Assembly: GCA_013339765.2 (NCBI GenBank)
Contig: CM023457.1
Coordinates: 54,027,745 to 54,091,744, forward strand
Length of the DNA: 64,000 bases
Direction of reading: 5' to 3'
DNA from: Haemaphysalis longicornis
Lineage: Eukaryota; Arthropoda; Arachnida; Ixodida; Ixodidae
Below, piece after piece: positions 45,101 through 54,888 of the stretch. Position 1 is the stretch's first letter. The number at the start of each line of letters is the position of its first letter. A program made the translations under genes and the position numbers. Under the pieces are notes generated by a model that saw only the letters and a list, made by a program, of their open reading frames with translations, was not told the origin of the DNA and did no database searches.

Positions 45101-48082
45101 GCGCCCCCCAGCGCTTGATAGCCTGGACCATAGGATTTGCTTCAAGCTAGTTGCAAAGCTTAGTGTCGCAAACACGTATTAATCGTATCGAACTATTGGC
45201 CAGGAGATCGTCCTATAGGTGGCGCCGCTTAAGTTAGAGGGGCGCCACGGTCAAATTTCTGATAGAGGGGAAACAAACAACAAGAATACATAGGTTTATA
45301 TAGGGCACTAGTCGGTTAAATAAGATTGCTTTGATGTACAAGGAAATTATGCGCAGTGGGGCAGTGGAAAACTACGAAAGTACGCATCGAGGCGTTACCC
45401 TGCATCGCTTTCCGCAACCGGAAACCCAACGCAAGCTCTGAATATCAAAGCTAAAATTTTGAAGGAACGTTGAACTCGGTCTGTAGTACACCTCAGGGAA
45501 GAGTGTTTCAGGCACATATCAGACGGAAATCATAATAACAGCACAGAAATCGCCGCAGACATGAAAAGCCGACCCAAAAGGCTTTACAATCATTCGCGGC
45601 AGTGAAAACACAATGACTTAAAAGAACAGCTGTTCCATCGGACAACCTGCCCGGTGTGAACATGATACGCCGCCAAAAGTTGCAAGTTATTGGAGAATTC
45701 GCATTGAACGTTCCTCCTTACCGGGCACAAAAGAAGTTTGGCTCTAGGTCACTTTTGATGAACCCTGTGTGTACGTAGTAAGTTCCATACCTAACGAATT
45801 GAGTCGCGAGTCAGTGCGGCAATTTATAAGGCCCCGCTTGCGAAGACGATGGATACACCACAGTGCACGCTACGCCGAAATGTAACTTTAACATGCTAAA
45901 AGCTGCTCTCAAAATAATTTGTTCGCTAGCAACCTTCACTTCAAAACAACACACGCGACAGTGGTCTTAAAACGCGTTCATCCTATTAAAAACGCGTACA
46001 AGTAACATTAGCACCTGTCACCTGCAACGCTCAGGTCACAGGCCCGGTTTAAAAAAGCTGATGTTTCCAAGATGAAAGCGCTGATGAAGAAATGCCAGGA
46101 TACGGCTTGGCGAACTTACAAAAAAACGAGCACATCACAATAACACACAGCGATTTCTTTTTAATATTTCACCTGTTGCGCAACAGTCAGGACCGCGATA
46201 CTTACAGGTAGCAACGCAAAACATGCTCCCAGCGCGGACGACTACCCGTAATCCGCACAAAATAAGCAGCACTACACGTACCACACACTCTGTTGTGTGA
46301 ATCGGTATCCAATGGTCATTAGACGTCGTCGCACGGAGAGCCAGCAGCGCATATAAGACGGGCGAGCTGACACGCAGACAGTGATGGATCAAGCACAGGG
46401 AATTGAAGGCAAACCGCGCGATGGACACACCATACAGCATCATAACTCTGTGGGACACACTGCACACCGATACAGGCCAGCTAAATCAACGGGCGATAAG
46501 CCCACACCTTCCGCGCAACCTTAGTGGCCTTAGCACGTACTGAAAACCAGTACGTTTCAAGCAGAAGCTGTCGTCGCCACACCAACGCTCATTGGTCTAA
46601 ACAATCACGCGACCCGTGGCTCTGTCTGCAAATAAATGCCTACAAAGATATATAGACAATTTGACGTTGAGGAAGGGAACGATAAGGAGGGGGAATCTGG
46701 CCGCCGACTCCACCCCCCGCCGTCCCTTTTCTTTCCCCAGCACTCAGCGCTTATTGGGCTGTCCGAGTCAACACAAACACACAAAAATTCCGGAGGTGGC
46801 TGCTCTTATTGTTTCCCTCTCCTGAACAACAGCACGGGAACAAAGCGCGGGCAGTCGTTAGGGCAGTTCGGTGGCTCCTAAAGCCGCACGCGATTAGCGA
46901 ATTTGGCTAAGCTTCTTTTCATGCGGGTATAACCATGTCAATGTAGCGCGTATTTGCGCGTATATAGTCTGCGAAAGCCTGTGAAAGTATTATAACTCTG
47001 CTGCCTTAAGCGGCTACTGGGTGCGACTAAGTTCAGTGTGGGAGACCACGTTTTGCACCAGTCAGGGAACCAGTACACGGACGCGAATGCAGTTTCTTAT
47101 CAAACTGGAATTTAATTCGAACGCTGAGAATTCGCTCCTCTCTTTCTTCTTTCAGTACCTTTTGTAGCTGCAGCAGTTGTACAGATTCTCATAGCCATGG
47201 TAAGAATGACTGAGTGCGGCTGCTCTCGTAGAGACGGCGGAATGTCAGGTAAGTGGTTGTTTTAGTTCGGACAAAACGCTTTAAAATAACCAGCAAAATC
47301 TTCTCGGGAAATGTGTACAGTTGGAGTAATTCTTTTAGATCAACATATACTCGGAAGTGCTCCCTAGAATAGGATAAACAGTTAAATATTGTTCTCCAGA
47401 AATATAAGGTACCTCTTCGGCCATGTGAAAAAGCCTGTGTTGTCTGCTTTGTTCCTCTCTATTCAGTTTCTCGTTGGCGCCGCTAGGGGCGCCACTTTAA
47501 AATCTTCTCCCCACTAGGCCCGTGTTACTTATACGGTGCACGCGTGCAGTCTCCATCATTATCAGCAGCAGCAGCTTAAGTCCACTGCAAAGCGGAGGTC
47601 TCTCCCATGTTCCTCCCACCATCCCTGCCTTCCACTGCCCTAACCCATTCTTTGCACCCGAATTTTCTTATCTAACTACTTTATCGAGTTAACGGCCTTC
47701 CTCTCCTTGTAGTTCCGTTTGTTACACTGGTTCTGTCTGTTACACTGGTCTGTTACACTCTGTTACACTGGTAGTCCACCGGAGGTCATTTCGCCGCACT
47801 ACGCAAACGCAATACTTAGACCACTTGAACAGCGACCAGGGGGAGCTGTTCCCGTAGATTCAATGTGTGTGCGAGGACGCCTTAAGAATGGGCAGTGCGA
47901 GCTTGTGCGAGCATGTGTGTCTGCAACAGTTTGGGTGTAAAGTATGACAATATTTTTTTGTCTCCCTAGGTGCCTCCTGCCAAATCCAGAGCTTCAAATG
48001 CAACAAATTGTGCATCGACAGGGGCTCCGAAGGAGGGGAATCCCGAGTTTTACTGTTCTTTGCGTGCGAATGTCACCATTAA
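33105..48082 (+). CDS. Candidate tick-type defensin precursor gene (spliced)
   Basis: Simplest model joins 33,105-33,147, 35,862-35,972 and 47,970-48,082 (267 nt, 88 residues plus stop). Every intron is phase 1 with GT..AG borders. Residues 1-18 form a signal peptide; about 19-51 an acidic propeptide with two N-glycosylation sequons (NIT at 23, NDT at 39). Residues 53-88 form a cysteine-rich domain with cysteines at 55, 62, 66, 84 and 86 and serine at 76. The spacing 6-3-9-7-1 is that of tick CS-alpha-beta defensins, secreted haemolymph or gut peptides that disrupt bacterial membranes, but the fourth cysteine is Ser. No RxRR furin site precedes the domain and its acidic and basic residues balance, both atypical. 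It may be a diverged immune peptide or a decaying gene. The gene model is inferred; no transcript evidence was available. Confidence 0.6.
35054..35538. mobile_element. Non-autonomous TIR element (GGAGCCATGAAGAC family) in intron 1
   Basis: The left end GAAAGGGGTAATGAAGACAA pairs with the right end TTGTCCTCATGGCCCCTAAAG. Internal sequence, including CTTGATAACAATGATACCAA and GTGATTGGCTGCCGCCGAG, is shared with the copy at 42,211-42,792. About 485 bp, non-coding. Confidence 0.65.
35862..35972 (+). CDS. Exon 2: acidic propeptide
   Basis: Acceptor ATTATTTGCAG ends at 35,861 and donor GTGGGC starts at 35,973. The exon is 111 nt, phase 1 at both ends. It completes the signal peptide (VAFG, probable cleavage near residue 18) and encodes an acidic segment including EGIQDDDVNDTE. 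Signal plus acidic propeptide is the usual layout of tick defensin precursors. The reading frame is open only in the phase dictated by exon 1, which supports the join. Confidence 0.6.
36146..36240 (+). mobile_element. tRNA-like SINE head in intron 2
   Basis: CTCGTGTAGTGGTTGCAC (A-box region), GGCTTGCGATGCC and GGGTTCTGATTGCGAG (B-box region) followed by a T-rich tract have the order and spacing of a tRNA-derived promoter. It lies inside the large second intron of the defensin-like gene. The body is too short to assign a SINE family. Confidence 0.45.
36245..38018. other. Intronic sequence without recognised exon
   Basis: Part of the candidate intron 2. A T17 tract lies at about 37,361-37,377. 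No exon-like block with consistent phase was found here. Confidence 0.4.
38119..38475 (-). pseudogene. I-clade LINE C-terminal zinc-knuckle region
   Basis: Open frame with WPFCKSEEGTLAHVIAEC, i.e. the C..C/H...C knuckle that ends many tick I-clade ORF2 proteins. The usual first cysteine is Trp here (WPFC where the pattern expects CPFC), so the finger is probably impaired. The Pro/Ser-rich tail runs to the end of the element. Confidence 0.7.
38525..38900 (-). pseudogene. I-clade LINE RNase H domain (one stop)
   Basis: ILYADAS (first catalytic Asp), SE.EELAVTL (catalytic Glu) and VDTDSKSAY (second catalytic Asp) occur in order, then WVQAHPQVEGKEL as the C-terminal block. A stop codon, TGA, lies directly after the ASE in the Glu block at about 38,745. 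RNase H domains of I-clade LINEs degrade the RNA template during integration. Confidence 0.8.
39560..40330 (-). pseudogene. I-clade LINE reverse transcriptase (broken)
   Basis: Frames on the minus strand give KKSATGADAITYKLL and ERKEAEVRFIHKRGKPL followed by ENMRPISLTSC (RT fingers), then LILDLKGDFD (motif A aspartate kept), GATPQGSVLSPLLFNLALL (motif B) and SYADDTKV (catalytic YADD, about 39,590). At least two frameshifts and a stop separate the blocks. This enzyme copies element RNA at the nicked target. All main RT motifs remain, so the copy is fairly young. Confidence 0.85.
40928..41470 (-). pseudogene. I-clade LINE APE-type endonuclease (broken)
   Basis: Two frames together cover the apurinic-type endonuclease that nicks target DNA for insertion. 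Visible blocks are NCRGIRNKSVELQLHIDVLD, KPDVIASQETHGRPRLPAGY, EGGTAILVRHNVAATQH, and LLILGDFIASHTAWGYKF. The catalytic QET (Glu) is kept. The GDFNAHHT block reads GDFIASHT, so the Asn expected in the GDFN motif is Ile here. A frameshift near 41,210 separates the halves. Confidence 0.8.
42211..42792. mobile_element. Non-autonomous TIR element (GGAGCCATGAAGAC family) in intron 2
   Basis: The left end TAACGGGGCCATCGGTATGA pairs with the right end TATTTATGGCCTCTTTCAA, more diverged than other copies. It shares CTGATAACAATGATACCAAT and GTGCGATTGGCGGACGCCGAG with the copy at 35,054. It sits immediately 5' of the LINE. Confidence 0.55.
42872..42890. repeat. (ATG)n microsatellite
   Basis: Six ATG units. 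It may be the tail of an eroded retroelement, since RTE-like copies in this window end in the same repeat. No exon is recognised from 42,800 to 43,285. Confidence 0.8.
43286..43321 (+). CDS. Possible optional 36-bp exon of the defensin-like gene
   Basis: A strong polypyrimidine tract and acceptor (TTTGTTTCTTTTTTCAG) precede a 36-bp block, followed by the donor GTAAGT at 43,322. The block is phase 1 at both ends, so it can be included or skipped without changing frame. It would encode an Ala/Pro/Leu-rich stretch (TPAAAPLTAFL). The splice sites are better than chance, but the short length and lack of homology leave it uncertain. Confidence 0.35.
43322..47155. other. Intronic sequence with degenerate GGTTAGG motifs
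   Basis: Part of candidate intron 2. A duplicated segment (about 44,870-44,945 and 44,988-45,060) contains GGTTAGG motifs. A small inverted pair TGGCGCCCC/GGGGCGCCA brackets about 45,100-45,248. No coding exon is recognised. Confidence 0.4.
47156..47248 (+). CDS. Possible optional 93-bp exon: hydrophobic plus cysteine-rich
   Basis: Acceptor CTCTTTCTTCTTTCAG and donor GTAAGT (47,249) bound a 93-nt block, phase 1 at both ends. It encodes a hydrophobic stretch (PFVAAAVVQILIAMV) followed by TECGCSRRDGG with two cysteines. Splicing it in, especially with the 36-bp block, would create a helix long enough to span a membrane between propeptide and defensin domain. Alternatively it is a fortuitous cryptic exon. 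Confidence 0.4.
47556..47660 (-). mobile_element. RTE-like LINE 3' end fragment
   Basis: On the minus strand the block reads GAGAGACCTCCGCTTTGCAG followed by TGGACTTAAGCTGCTGCTGC. This matches the 3' end of the RTE-like element at 54,435-54,490 (GAGGTCTTTGCCCTGCAG, then TGGGCGTAG..AGCTGGTGATGATG). It is a 5'-truncated copy inside the last intron of the defensin-like gene. Confidence 0.55.
47970..48082 (+). CDS. Terminal exon: defensin domain with Cys4 to Ser
   Basis: Acceptor TTTTGTCTCCCTAG ends at 47,969; the stop codon TAA is at 48,080-48,082. Translation in the required phase gives ASCQIQSFKCNKLC, then IDRGSEGGES, then RVLLFFACECHH. Counting residues between cysteines gives 6, 3, then 9 to the serine, 7 to the next cysteine and 1, the exact spacing of tick defensins (C-6-C-3-C-9-C-7-C-1-C). 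GG before position four and CxC near the end are hallmark features. The Ser codon TCC (48,041-48,043) differs from Cys TGC by one base. The partner cysteine is left unpaired unless cysteines of the optional exon substitute. Confidence 0.7.
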
Positions 48083-48177
48083 TATAAACAAAATATTGCG
48101 TCCCAACTGTGTCCTGTTTGTCTGCCCCTAACCCGTGACGACCCCTAAGTCAGAGCCGGACACCTCTTTTTGGAACC

Positions 48178-48183
48178 AATAAA
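48178..48183 (+). promoter_or_regulatory. Polyadenylation signal AATAAA
   Basis: AATAAA lies 96 bp after the stop codon of the defensin-like gene, followed by a T-rich stretch. Position and context suit the 3' end of that transcript. Confidence 0.6.
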
Positions 48184-48199
48184 AGTTTTTTACGACCAG

Positions 48200-49516
48200 C
48201 ATTTCCACGCACCAGAGTATCAACCTTGGAAAGTAATTCTGTGTTAGTAGGTTTTCATTGTGAATGGGTTAGGCCAACTGTCATAAACTCCTCAGTTGAG
48301 CCGGACTATGGTCTCGTCTATCTACTCCTTGCATTTGTCTAATGGAACATAAACAATATCAGGTACACAGAAATGACACCCTAAAAACACTCAGGCATTT
48401 CCATGAGCCCACACTTACACGTACCCGCGGAATTAACAACCCTGAAGTCGATCTCCAGATTCCCACAGGAAGCTCCAATTAGTTTCCATCGCCGCAGAGT
48501 TCAAGCGCGGCGTTTCAAGATTTGGGAAGGTTTTCGTAGGAGAACATTCTTCACACAGCAAAGCCATTCGGCAGTCGACAGCTCTGATGTAAAGCACGGA
48601 GGAACATGAACACACCTCAAATGAAACGGATTAAAAAAGCTGTCAATAACCATTCGGCAAAGATCGTCACCTCCTGAATATTAACACAAATTGGATGCAA
48701 GTACTTTCGATCCCATTGTTGGATTTTCGTCGACAGCTGTTGACGTTAAGAAAATAATACGATACGTACATAAACGAAATCCCTGAATCATATCACTAAT
48801 CTCCGGGTATCGACACACACAAAGACACGCGTACGCGCACGCACCCACAAAAACACCACGAACGCACGCTTAGTTGTATAAGTCTTTGTGGAAACAGGAA
48901 AACGCAGTGCATAAATGAAAACTTTGCGCATTTACAAATACAGCCTTCAGATAAAGCGTCCGATAACGCCATGCACACTCCGGTGAATTACAGTGTCGGG
49001 CGACAGCTGCGTCAGCGCTTTGGCCCGTACACGGATTCCCATTTTAGTGCTGATCGTTTCCAACCCCTGTCGTTCCCGAACAATGCGCTCGAACATCCCG
49101 ATGACACCACAAAAAATCATGTTCCTTTCCGTAGCCAATGTTTTGAGGGAAACTATTTTTGCTCTGTCACACAGCAATTTGGAATATCGCAGCTCTGACG
49201 AAAACCTAGGCTGCGAAAAAATTCCCAAAGATATAAGGTTGTATGGAACGAGGTAAAAAAATCCAACTGGTGTAAACAAAACCGCGCTTCCTTACTACAA
49301 CTCATTCTCAACTGCTACTGTGTCTCAAAGTCCGCTTTTGCTGGGAACCTGTGCTGCGTTTCTTGGTAAAGTGTAGACATTTTTACAACTGTTTTTACAA
49401 AATTTGGGGGGACAATGCAGCTGCATAGCTTGTTTATTTGTTAACGGTAACTTCGGGCGAAAAAATACGGAGTCGGGAAGGGAGTAGCTTCATAGCTAAC
49501 TTTGAAAAAAAAGGGG
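48200..49516. other. No gene recognised
   Basis: Anonymous sequence between the defensin-like gene and the SINE. A 110-codon minus-strand frame at 48,947-49,279 lacks recognisable motifs. Confidence 0.4.
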
Positions 49517-49528
49517 AATATGGGTCAT

Positions 49529-49768
49529 ACCCGCCGCGGTGGCTCAGTAGCTAAGGCGTTGCGCTGCTGAGCACGAGGTCGCGGGTTCGATTCCCGGCCG
49601 CGGCGGTCGCTTTTCTGATGGAGGCGAAAAGCAAAAACTCCCGTGTGTTCGAGATTTCAGCGCACGTTAAAGATCCCCAGGTGGTCAAAATTAATCCGGA
49701 GCCCTCCACTACGGCGCGCCTCATCGCCAGCGTTGCGTCGGCGCGTTAAACCCTACAATCAATCAATC
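49529..49768 (+). mobile_element. tRNA-derived SINE (Ruka-like) with perfect 12-bp TSD
   Basis: The head has an A box (GTGGCTCAGTAGC) and a B box (GGGTTCGATTCCC) from a tRNA; the tRNA-unrelated body is followed by an AATC tail (CAATCAATCAATC). AATATGGGTCAT occurs directly before (49,517-49,528) and after (49,769-49,780), a perfect target-site duplication. Length, head and tail fit the Ruka-type SINEs of ixodid ticks. It is nearly undamaged, so it inserted recently. Mobilisation needs a partner LINE. Confidence 0.92.
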
Positions 49769-49780
49769 AATATGGGTCAT

Positions 49781-52230
49781 GTTCAGGCATGTGTGGTGGC
49801 CCCTGTAAAAATACAGTATCGGGGTGATTTCAAGGGTGCGTAGGGTGCGTAAGGTGCATAAGTATTTTTTTTTTTATATTGAGCGTCCCCCAAGTCCTCA
49901 GACGGCGAGCCGTAAGTCCGCTTCACTGCTCCTCTATCAGCGCAGTTGGAAAGAGCGCATGTTTCGTTTGGTCCTAACGATGTTGTCCGCTTAGTAAAAG
50001 TGATTCCGCAGGCATCCGCCGGCCTTCCGCGGTGCTGCAGACGAAGCGAGCCCCTAAAACCGGAAGCAAAAAGGACAGTAAAATACGATGCCACCTGTAA
50101 TAAATGAGGATAGGGCAGGATTCTGTGTGGCATAAAAGGAACCGGTTTGCTTGACGTATCGCAGTGTTGGCTGCACACACACAAAAAAAAACTAATTGTA
50201 AACTCTGCGGAATTTTCCGAAAAGTTTCTAGATGCAATACAACAGTTATAGCTGCACCACTTCATACGCAAACAGCACGCAACGCACGTTAGAGACCTAA
50301 AAAGTGGCCTGAAGAATGATGAGGTGGTTCTTCTTTTAGACTTCTCGTAGGCTTAGTTTTCTCGTGCAAGATGCTTCCTAATCGTAGCACTGGGTAAATA
50401 CGCAAGCACGATGCACCCCTTCGTGGCATGGTATGGTTCACAAGAAACGGGGCCTTCTGTGTAACATCACATCCCGTGATTTCAGGCTGTCTTGACCACA
50501 CGATTGTGGCCGTGGCTGATTTTCAAGGTGAGGCGTTAGAGGTTCTGAAAGACGTATTTTGTGTTGTCCGGGAAATTCCTTATTTTTCCGTCGATGCATC
50601 ATGCGGGTACATGAACTATTTTCTGATTTTGTGCTACCATGAAACGACTTTAATTTATCAGCAGAGTGGAACTTGTTAGCAACGTAACATGGAAAAAGAG
50701 CTTGAGACGGGGTTGGCAGCAACCGCAGCACAGTGAAGCGATTGGCAGTCACGGCAGGTTTTCAGAAAGCTTACCTCGGACGGATAGGTACATCCACCAG
50801 CTCACACTTCATTGGCGGACAAACAACAGAAAGGTATATCCCTGCCACCTTAGCCTTTCGAAGTGGCAAAGCGCAAACGTAGACAACCACGGTTAAAAGC
50901 GCGCCTGCTAAACCACCACAGCCGGCCTGACGAACTATGCTGTACTATATCTGCCTGCATGAAGCCAGCGTCGCGAAAGTTATTTAAGGGCTCCTATAAC
51001 TGATCATCTGCCGATGACGCCCTACCGAAATCCAGTACCAGCCAGCCGCCCAACTGCAAAGAAGCTAGCCACCTGGCCACCCAAAAATTAAAGCCGCTCC
51101 ACTCAATGTGAAAGCTGTCGGAAGTGCAGATCCATGATTCGCCATAACGGGATGTAGCGCCGTTCTCCGCTCAGTGCTACCACCCCATGCAATTCCAATT
51201 TCCCGCCTTCGCAGTGCTCGCGCACCCCCTGCCTGAAACTGCGACAGCGAGAGTTCTGTTCTCTTTGTGCTTTTCTCCCCGCACGTTGCCGGCGTTGCAC
51301 TGCGACATTTTGCGTTTACTATCGTAAAAAAAACAATCGAACGGGCGTCCTTAACTAAAGGAACGCGGGCGCTGCCGGTTAATTACGTATATGTTCCCTC
51401 AAATGTACGTATATTTTTTTTGCGCTAAACAACGGGAAGATGTATGACAAGCGCCAGCGTTTCACGAGTTTTCGAACACTTATGACTTTAAACACCGCTT
51501 TGCTTTCGAAGCCTCTGGGATACGCCGCGAACGACAGCGTTACCCCGGGACGCCTCCTTGGTGCTCTATATACTTGGGTCCAGCGAGCGAGCTAGGACGA
51601 CAAGGCGAGCGACGAAAGTGCTCTGCACTTAAAACGCGCGCGGCCACCACACCTTTCGCTGTTGCCAAGGGCCCTTCGTGCAATGAAGCGAACACGGCCA
51701 GCCGACTTACACCGTAGTGGCCTCTCAAGGAAAAGTATTTACTATATAAAATAAAAAAGAACTACGCTGAAGCTTTCAGCAATAAATTCCCCTTATGCAA
51801 CCTTTAAATGAATCCCAGACTATTTTTACAGGAGACCACACGCACTGCAATTAGTGCCGGAACATGAACGACATTTCAAAATTAACAAAGGTAATGTCTT
51901 AGCGCTCCGAAACTGCTCAATCCCTTATCCTATATTTTTTACCGCAGTTACCATTAACAATATAAGCAAAATATGCAGCTTTATCGTCTCTGAGAAAGTT
52001 GCAACAGCTGCCAAAAATTTGTAAATATTTCCCTGAAGCGCCGTATTGGTTCCCCGCAAAGCACACTTTGAGACACATTAGCAACTGTCCATTAGTTGTA
52101 GCAAAAAAACGTGGTTATTTTTCTTAACAGGATTTTTTTTGCGGCACTCCGTATCTTATTCCAGCGATTTTTTGCGCCCAAGGTCTTGGTCAGAGCCACG
52201 ATATTGAAAGTGCTAAGAGAGATAGCGAGA
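49781..52230. other. No gene recognised
   Basis: Includes a short GGTGCGTA repeat near 49,838-49,860 and a 162-codon minus-strand frame (49,783-50,271) that partly translates that repeat and has no known domain. Confidence 0.4.
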
Positions 52231-52334
52231 AGTTAACAGCGGAGCTGTTGTACAAGCCATGAGTTGGGTGCTGCAGGAAAAAACACAAAGAAAATGCGGA
52301 GTGCTCATGAGCGCGTGCCTTGCGGTGATAGCCG

Positions 52335-52708
52335 AGTCCGCGGCTCGTGCTGTGGCTTTAACAAGAAAGAAAAGCTCCAGCACTGTCGTCAAGTGCTACC
52401 GCCCATGGAATGCATGGCATGAGGAACACGACGATATCGATGTATATGACAATGACTGCTACTAGCACAGTGCAAAGGAACGACGGACATGTAAGTAGAC
52501 AATTTCAAACTTGCACAAATGCGTGGTGATGTGTCCTTTAGTCGTCACCCATAAAGAAACACCGAAGCTTCGCTATGGTTCAAGCCTTGCGCGACTTAGT
52601 GCAAGCTTGAGCTGGTGGAAGTCTACAATGCTAAAGATGACTTTTCATCCACCAGTCGCCGCGAAGAAGACGACGACCTCTTCGATGCATATGACGACGA
52701 TTGCTAGC
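52335..52708 (+). other. Two diverged copies of an acidic C-terminus-like block
   Basis: The first block (ending TAG at 52,465) encodes HEEHDDIDVYDNDCY; the second (ending TAG at 52,706) encodes RREEDDDLFDAYDDDC. Both are preceded by similar basic/Ser-rich residues, end at nearly the same position and share nucleotide similarity near GAT.TATATGAC.A.GA.TGCTA. This suggests duplicated last exons of an unknown gene, or a duplicated repeat. I do not recognise the protein. Confidence 0.3.
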
Positions 52709-54492
52709 GTTCGAAGTTAATCAATAAGCGTAAGACATCTCACATACGGAAGTATAATATGGAGAGCATCGATTACGCTGTAAAGAACGGAGGTAGCCTG
52801 AAAGCAGTGAATAGGCATCTTGCCGTGGGGGAAAATCAGATATATGCACTTAAAGACAAGCAAGGCAATGTCATCACTAATAGGGATAAAATAGTCACAG
52901 TAGCCGAGGAGTTCTATAGGGATCTGTACAGTAGCCAGGACATACAGGATAATGCCGAACAAGACAGTAGTTCACAGGAGATAGACATCCCACCAGTAAC
53001 GACCGAACAAGTACGGAACGCTTTGAAAGAAATGAAAGGGGGCAAAGCACCTAGTGAGGATCAGATAACCGCAGACCTCTTGAAGGATGGTGGAGAAATT
53101 GTACTTGAAAAACTGGCAAACCTGTATACGCAATGCCTAATGACCGCAAGTGTGCCGAAGTTTTGAAAGAACCAGAACATCATCCTAATCCATAAGAAAG
53201 GTAACATGAAAGACATCATAAATTACAAGCCGGTCAGCTTACTGTCAGTCGTCTACAGGGTACTTACCAAGGTCATCGCTTACAGAATTTCTGCAACCTT
53301 AGAATTCAGTCAACCTAAAGAACCAGCAGGGATCCGTAAAGGCTATTCAACACTGAACCATATTCACACGATCAATCAGGTGATAGAGAAGTGAGCTGAG
53401 TATATTGAACCCCTGTATATAGCGTTCGTAAATTATGAGAAAGCATTTGACTCGGTCGAAACCCTAGCAGTCACAGGCATTACGTAACCACAGGATAGAT
53501 TGGCATTATGTAAGAATACTAGAGGATATGTACAATGGGTCGGCAGCAACCATCATCCTCCATAAGGAGAGCAGTAAAATACCTATAAGTAAGGGCGTCA
53601 GACAAGGAGACACAATCTCTCCAATGTTATTCACAGCATGTTTACAAGAAGTATTCAGAACGTTGGATTGGGAACAGGTGGGAGTAAGGGTTAATGGAGA
53701 ATACCTCAGTAACCTCAGATTTGCTGATGACGTTGCCTTGCTAAGTAACTCGGGGACGAATTGCAATGCATGCTTTCTGCACTGGACAGAGTAGAACCGT
53801 AGGCCTGAAAAGTAATATGCAGAAAACCAAAGTAATGATCAATGACCTCGGGACAGCACAGCGGTTTGAGATAGGGGGCGAGACAGTGCACGTGAAAAGC
53901 GAATATATCTACTCAGGCCAAGTGGTGACCCGCATCACACCATGAGGCGGATATAATTAGAAGGATAAGAATGGGGTGGAGTGCATACGGCCGACATTCC
54001 CAGATAATGAATGGCAGCCTACCATTGTCCCTGAAGAAGAAAGTGTATGACAGCTTCATCTTACCGGTACTCACCTACGGGGCAGAAACTTGGAGGCTCA
54101 CTAAGAGGGTTCAGCTTAAATTGAGAACGACTCAGCGGGCAAGGGAGCGGAAGATGATAGGTGTAACATTAAGGCACAAGAAGAGAGAGGAGTGAGTAGG
54201 GGAACAAACGCGTGTTAAGGACATATTATAGAATTTAAGAAGAAATGGACGTGGGCTGGGCATGAAATGCGAAGGCAAGATAACCGTTGGTCATTAATGG
54301 TAACTGTGTGGATCCCTAGAGAAGGCACGCGTTGAAGGGGGCGGCAGAAAGTTAGATGGGCAGATGAGATCAAGAAGTTCGAGGGGATAAATTGGTCGCA
54401 TTAGGACAGAACCGTGGTAATTGCAGATTTCTGGGAGAGGTCTTTGCCCTGCAGTGGGCGTAGATAAGCTGGTGATGATGATGATGATGAGT
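52695..54492 (+). mobile_element. RTE-like LINE, 5'-truncated and degenerate
   Basis: From SKLINKRKTSHIRKYNMESI on, the translation follows the RT ORF of an RTE-like tick retrotransposon. Visible blocks are LKEMKGGKAPSEDQITADLL, the finger block ILIHKKGNMKDIINYKPVSL, IAFVNYEKAFDSVE (motif A), GVRQGDTISPMLFTACLQEV (motif B), LRFADDVALLSNSG (catalytic FADD at about 53,722), and the C-terminal LPVLTYGAETWRLTK. The endonuclease is missing; several stops and shifts break the frame. The 3' end is a GATGATGATG repeat. A 3' fragment of the same family interrupts the LINE at 55.5-57.4 kb. Confidence 0.9.
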
Positions 54493-54888
54493 AGACCGCA
54501 ACTCTGCAAATAAACAATGGTACTGAAACATAACTATGTGCCGCAATGCTCACCTGCAACAGCTTTGTCATTCAATTCTTGCGCGTGAGTGCAGGCTTTC
54601 CTGTATTTTTCTCCTTAATAAATTGATTACGAAAACGAATACTGTAGTCAAAGGATCCACCATTTTTTTCTAGTCCAGCGCATTGTCTGCGGCATTTGGT
54701 ATGGAATGATTGTACTACGTCAACATACATAACCAAATCTCAATTAAATGTCATCTCCATTAACTGGCCTTAGAGGCGCCAACCGCAAAAATTGGCGCCT
54801 TAGCGCAACCTCTTGTCGACCATGGGCGGGGGTCTTTTTTCAGCGGTTGGCAGATGGCAGGAACCTCTATTTAGGAAGCTGCTGCCCG

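Noticed and set aside
49783..50271. 162-codon minus-strand frame
   Set aside because: Its C-terminus translates the GGTGCGTA repeat next to the SINE and no domain is visible.
50486..50527. 42-bp phase-1 symmetric exon-like block after the defensin-like gene
   Set aside because: Lies beyond the stop codon and polyadenylation signal; short and without homology.
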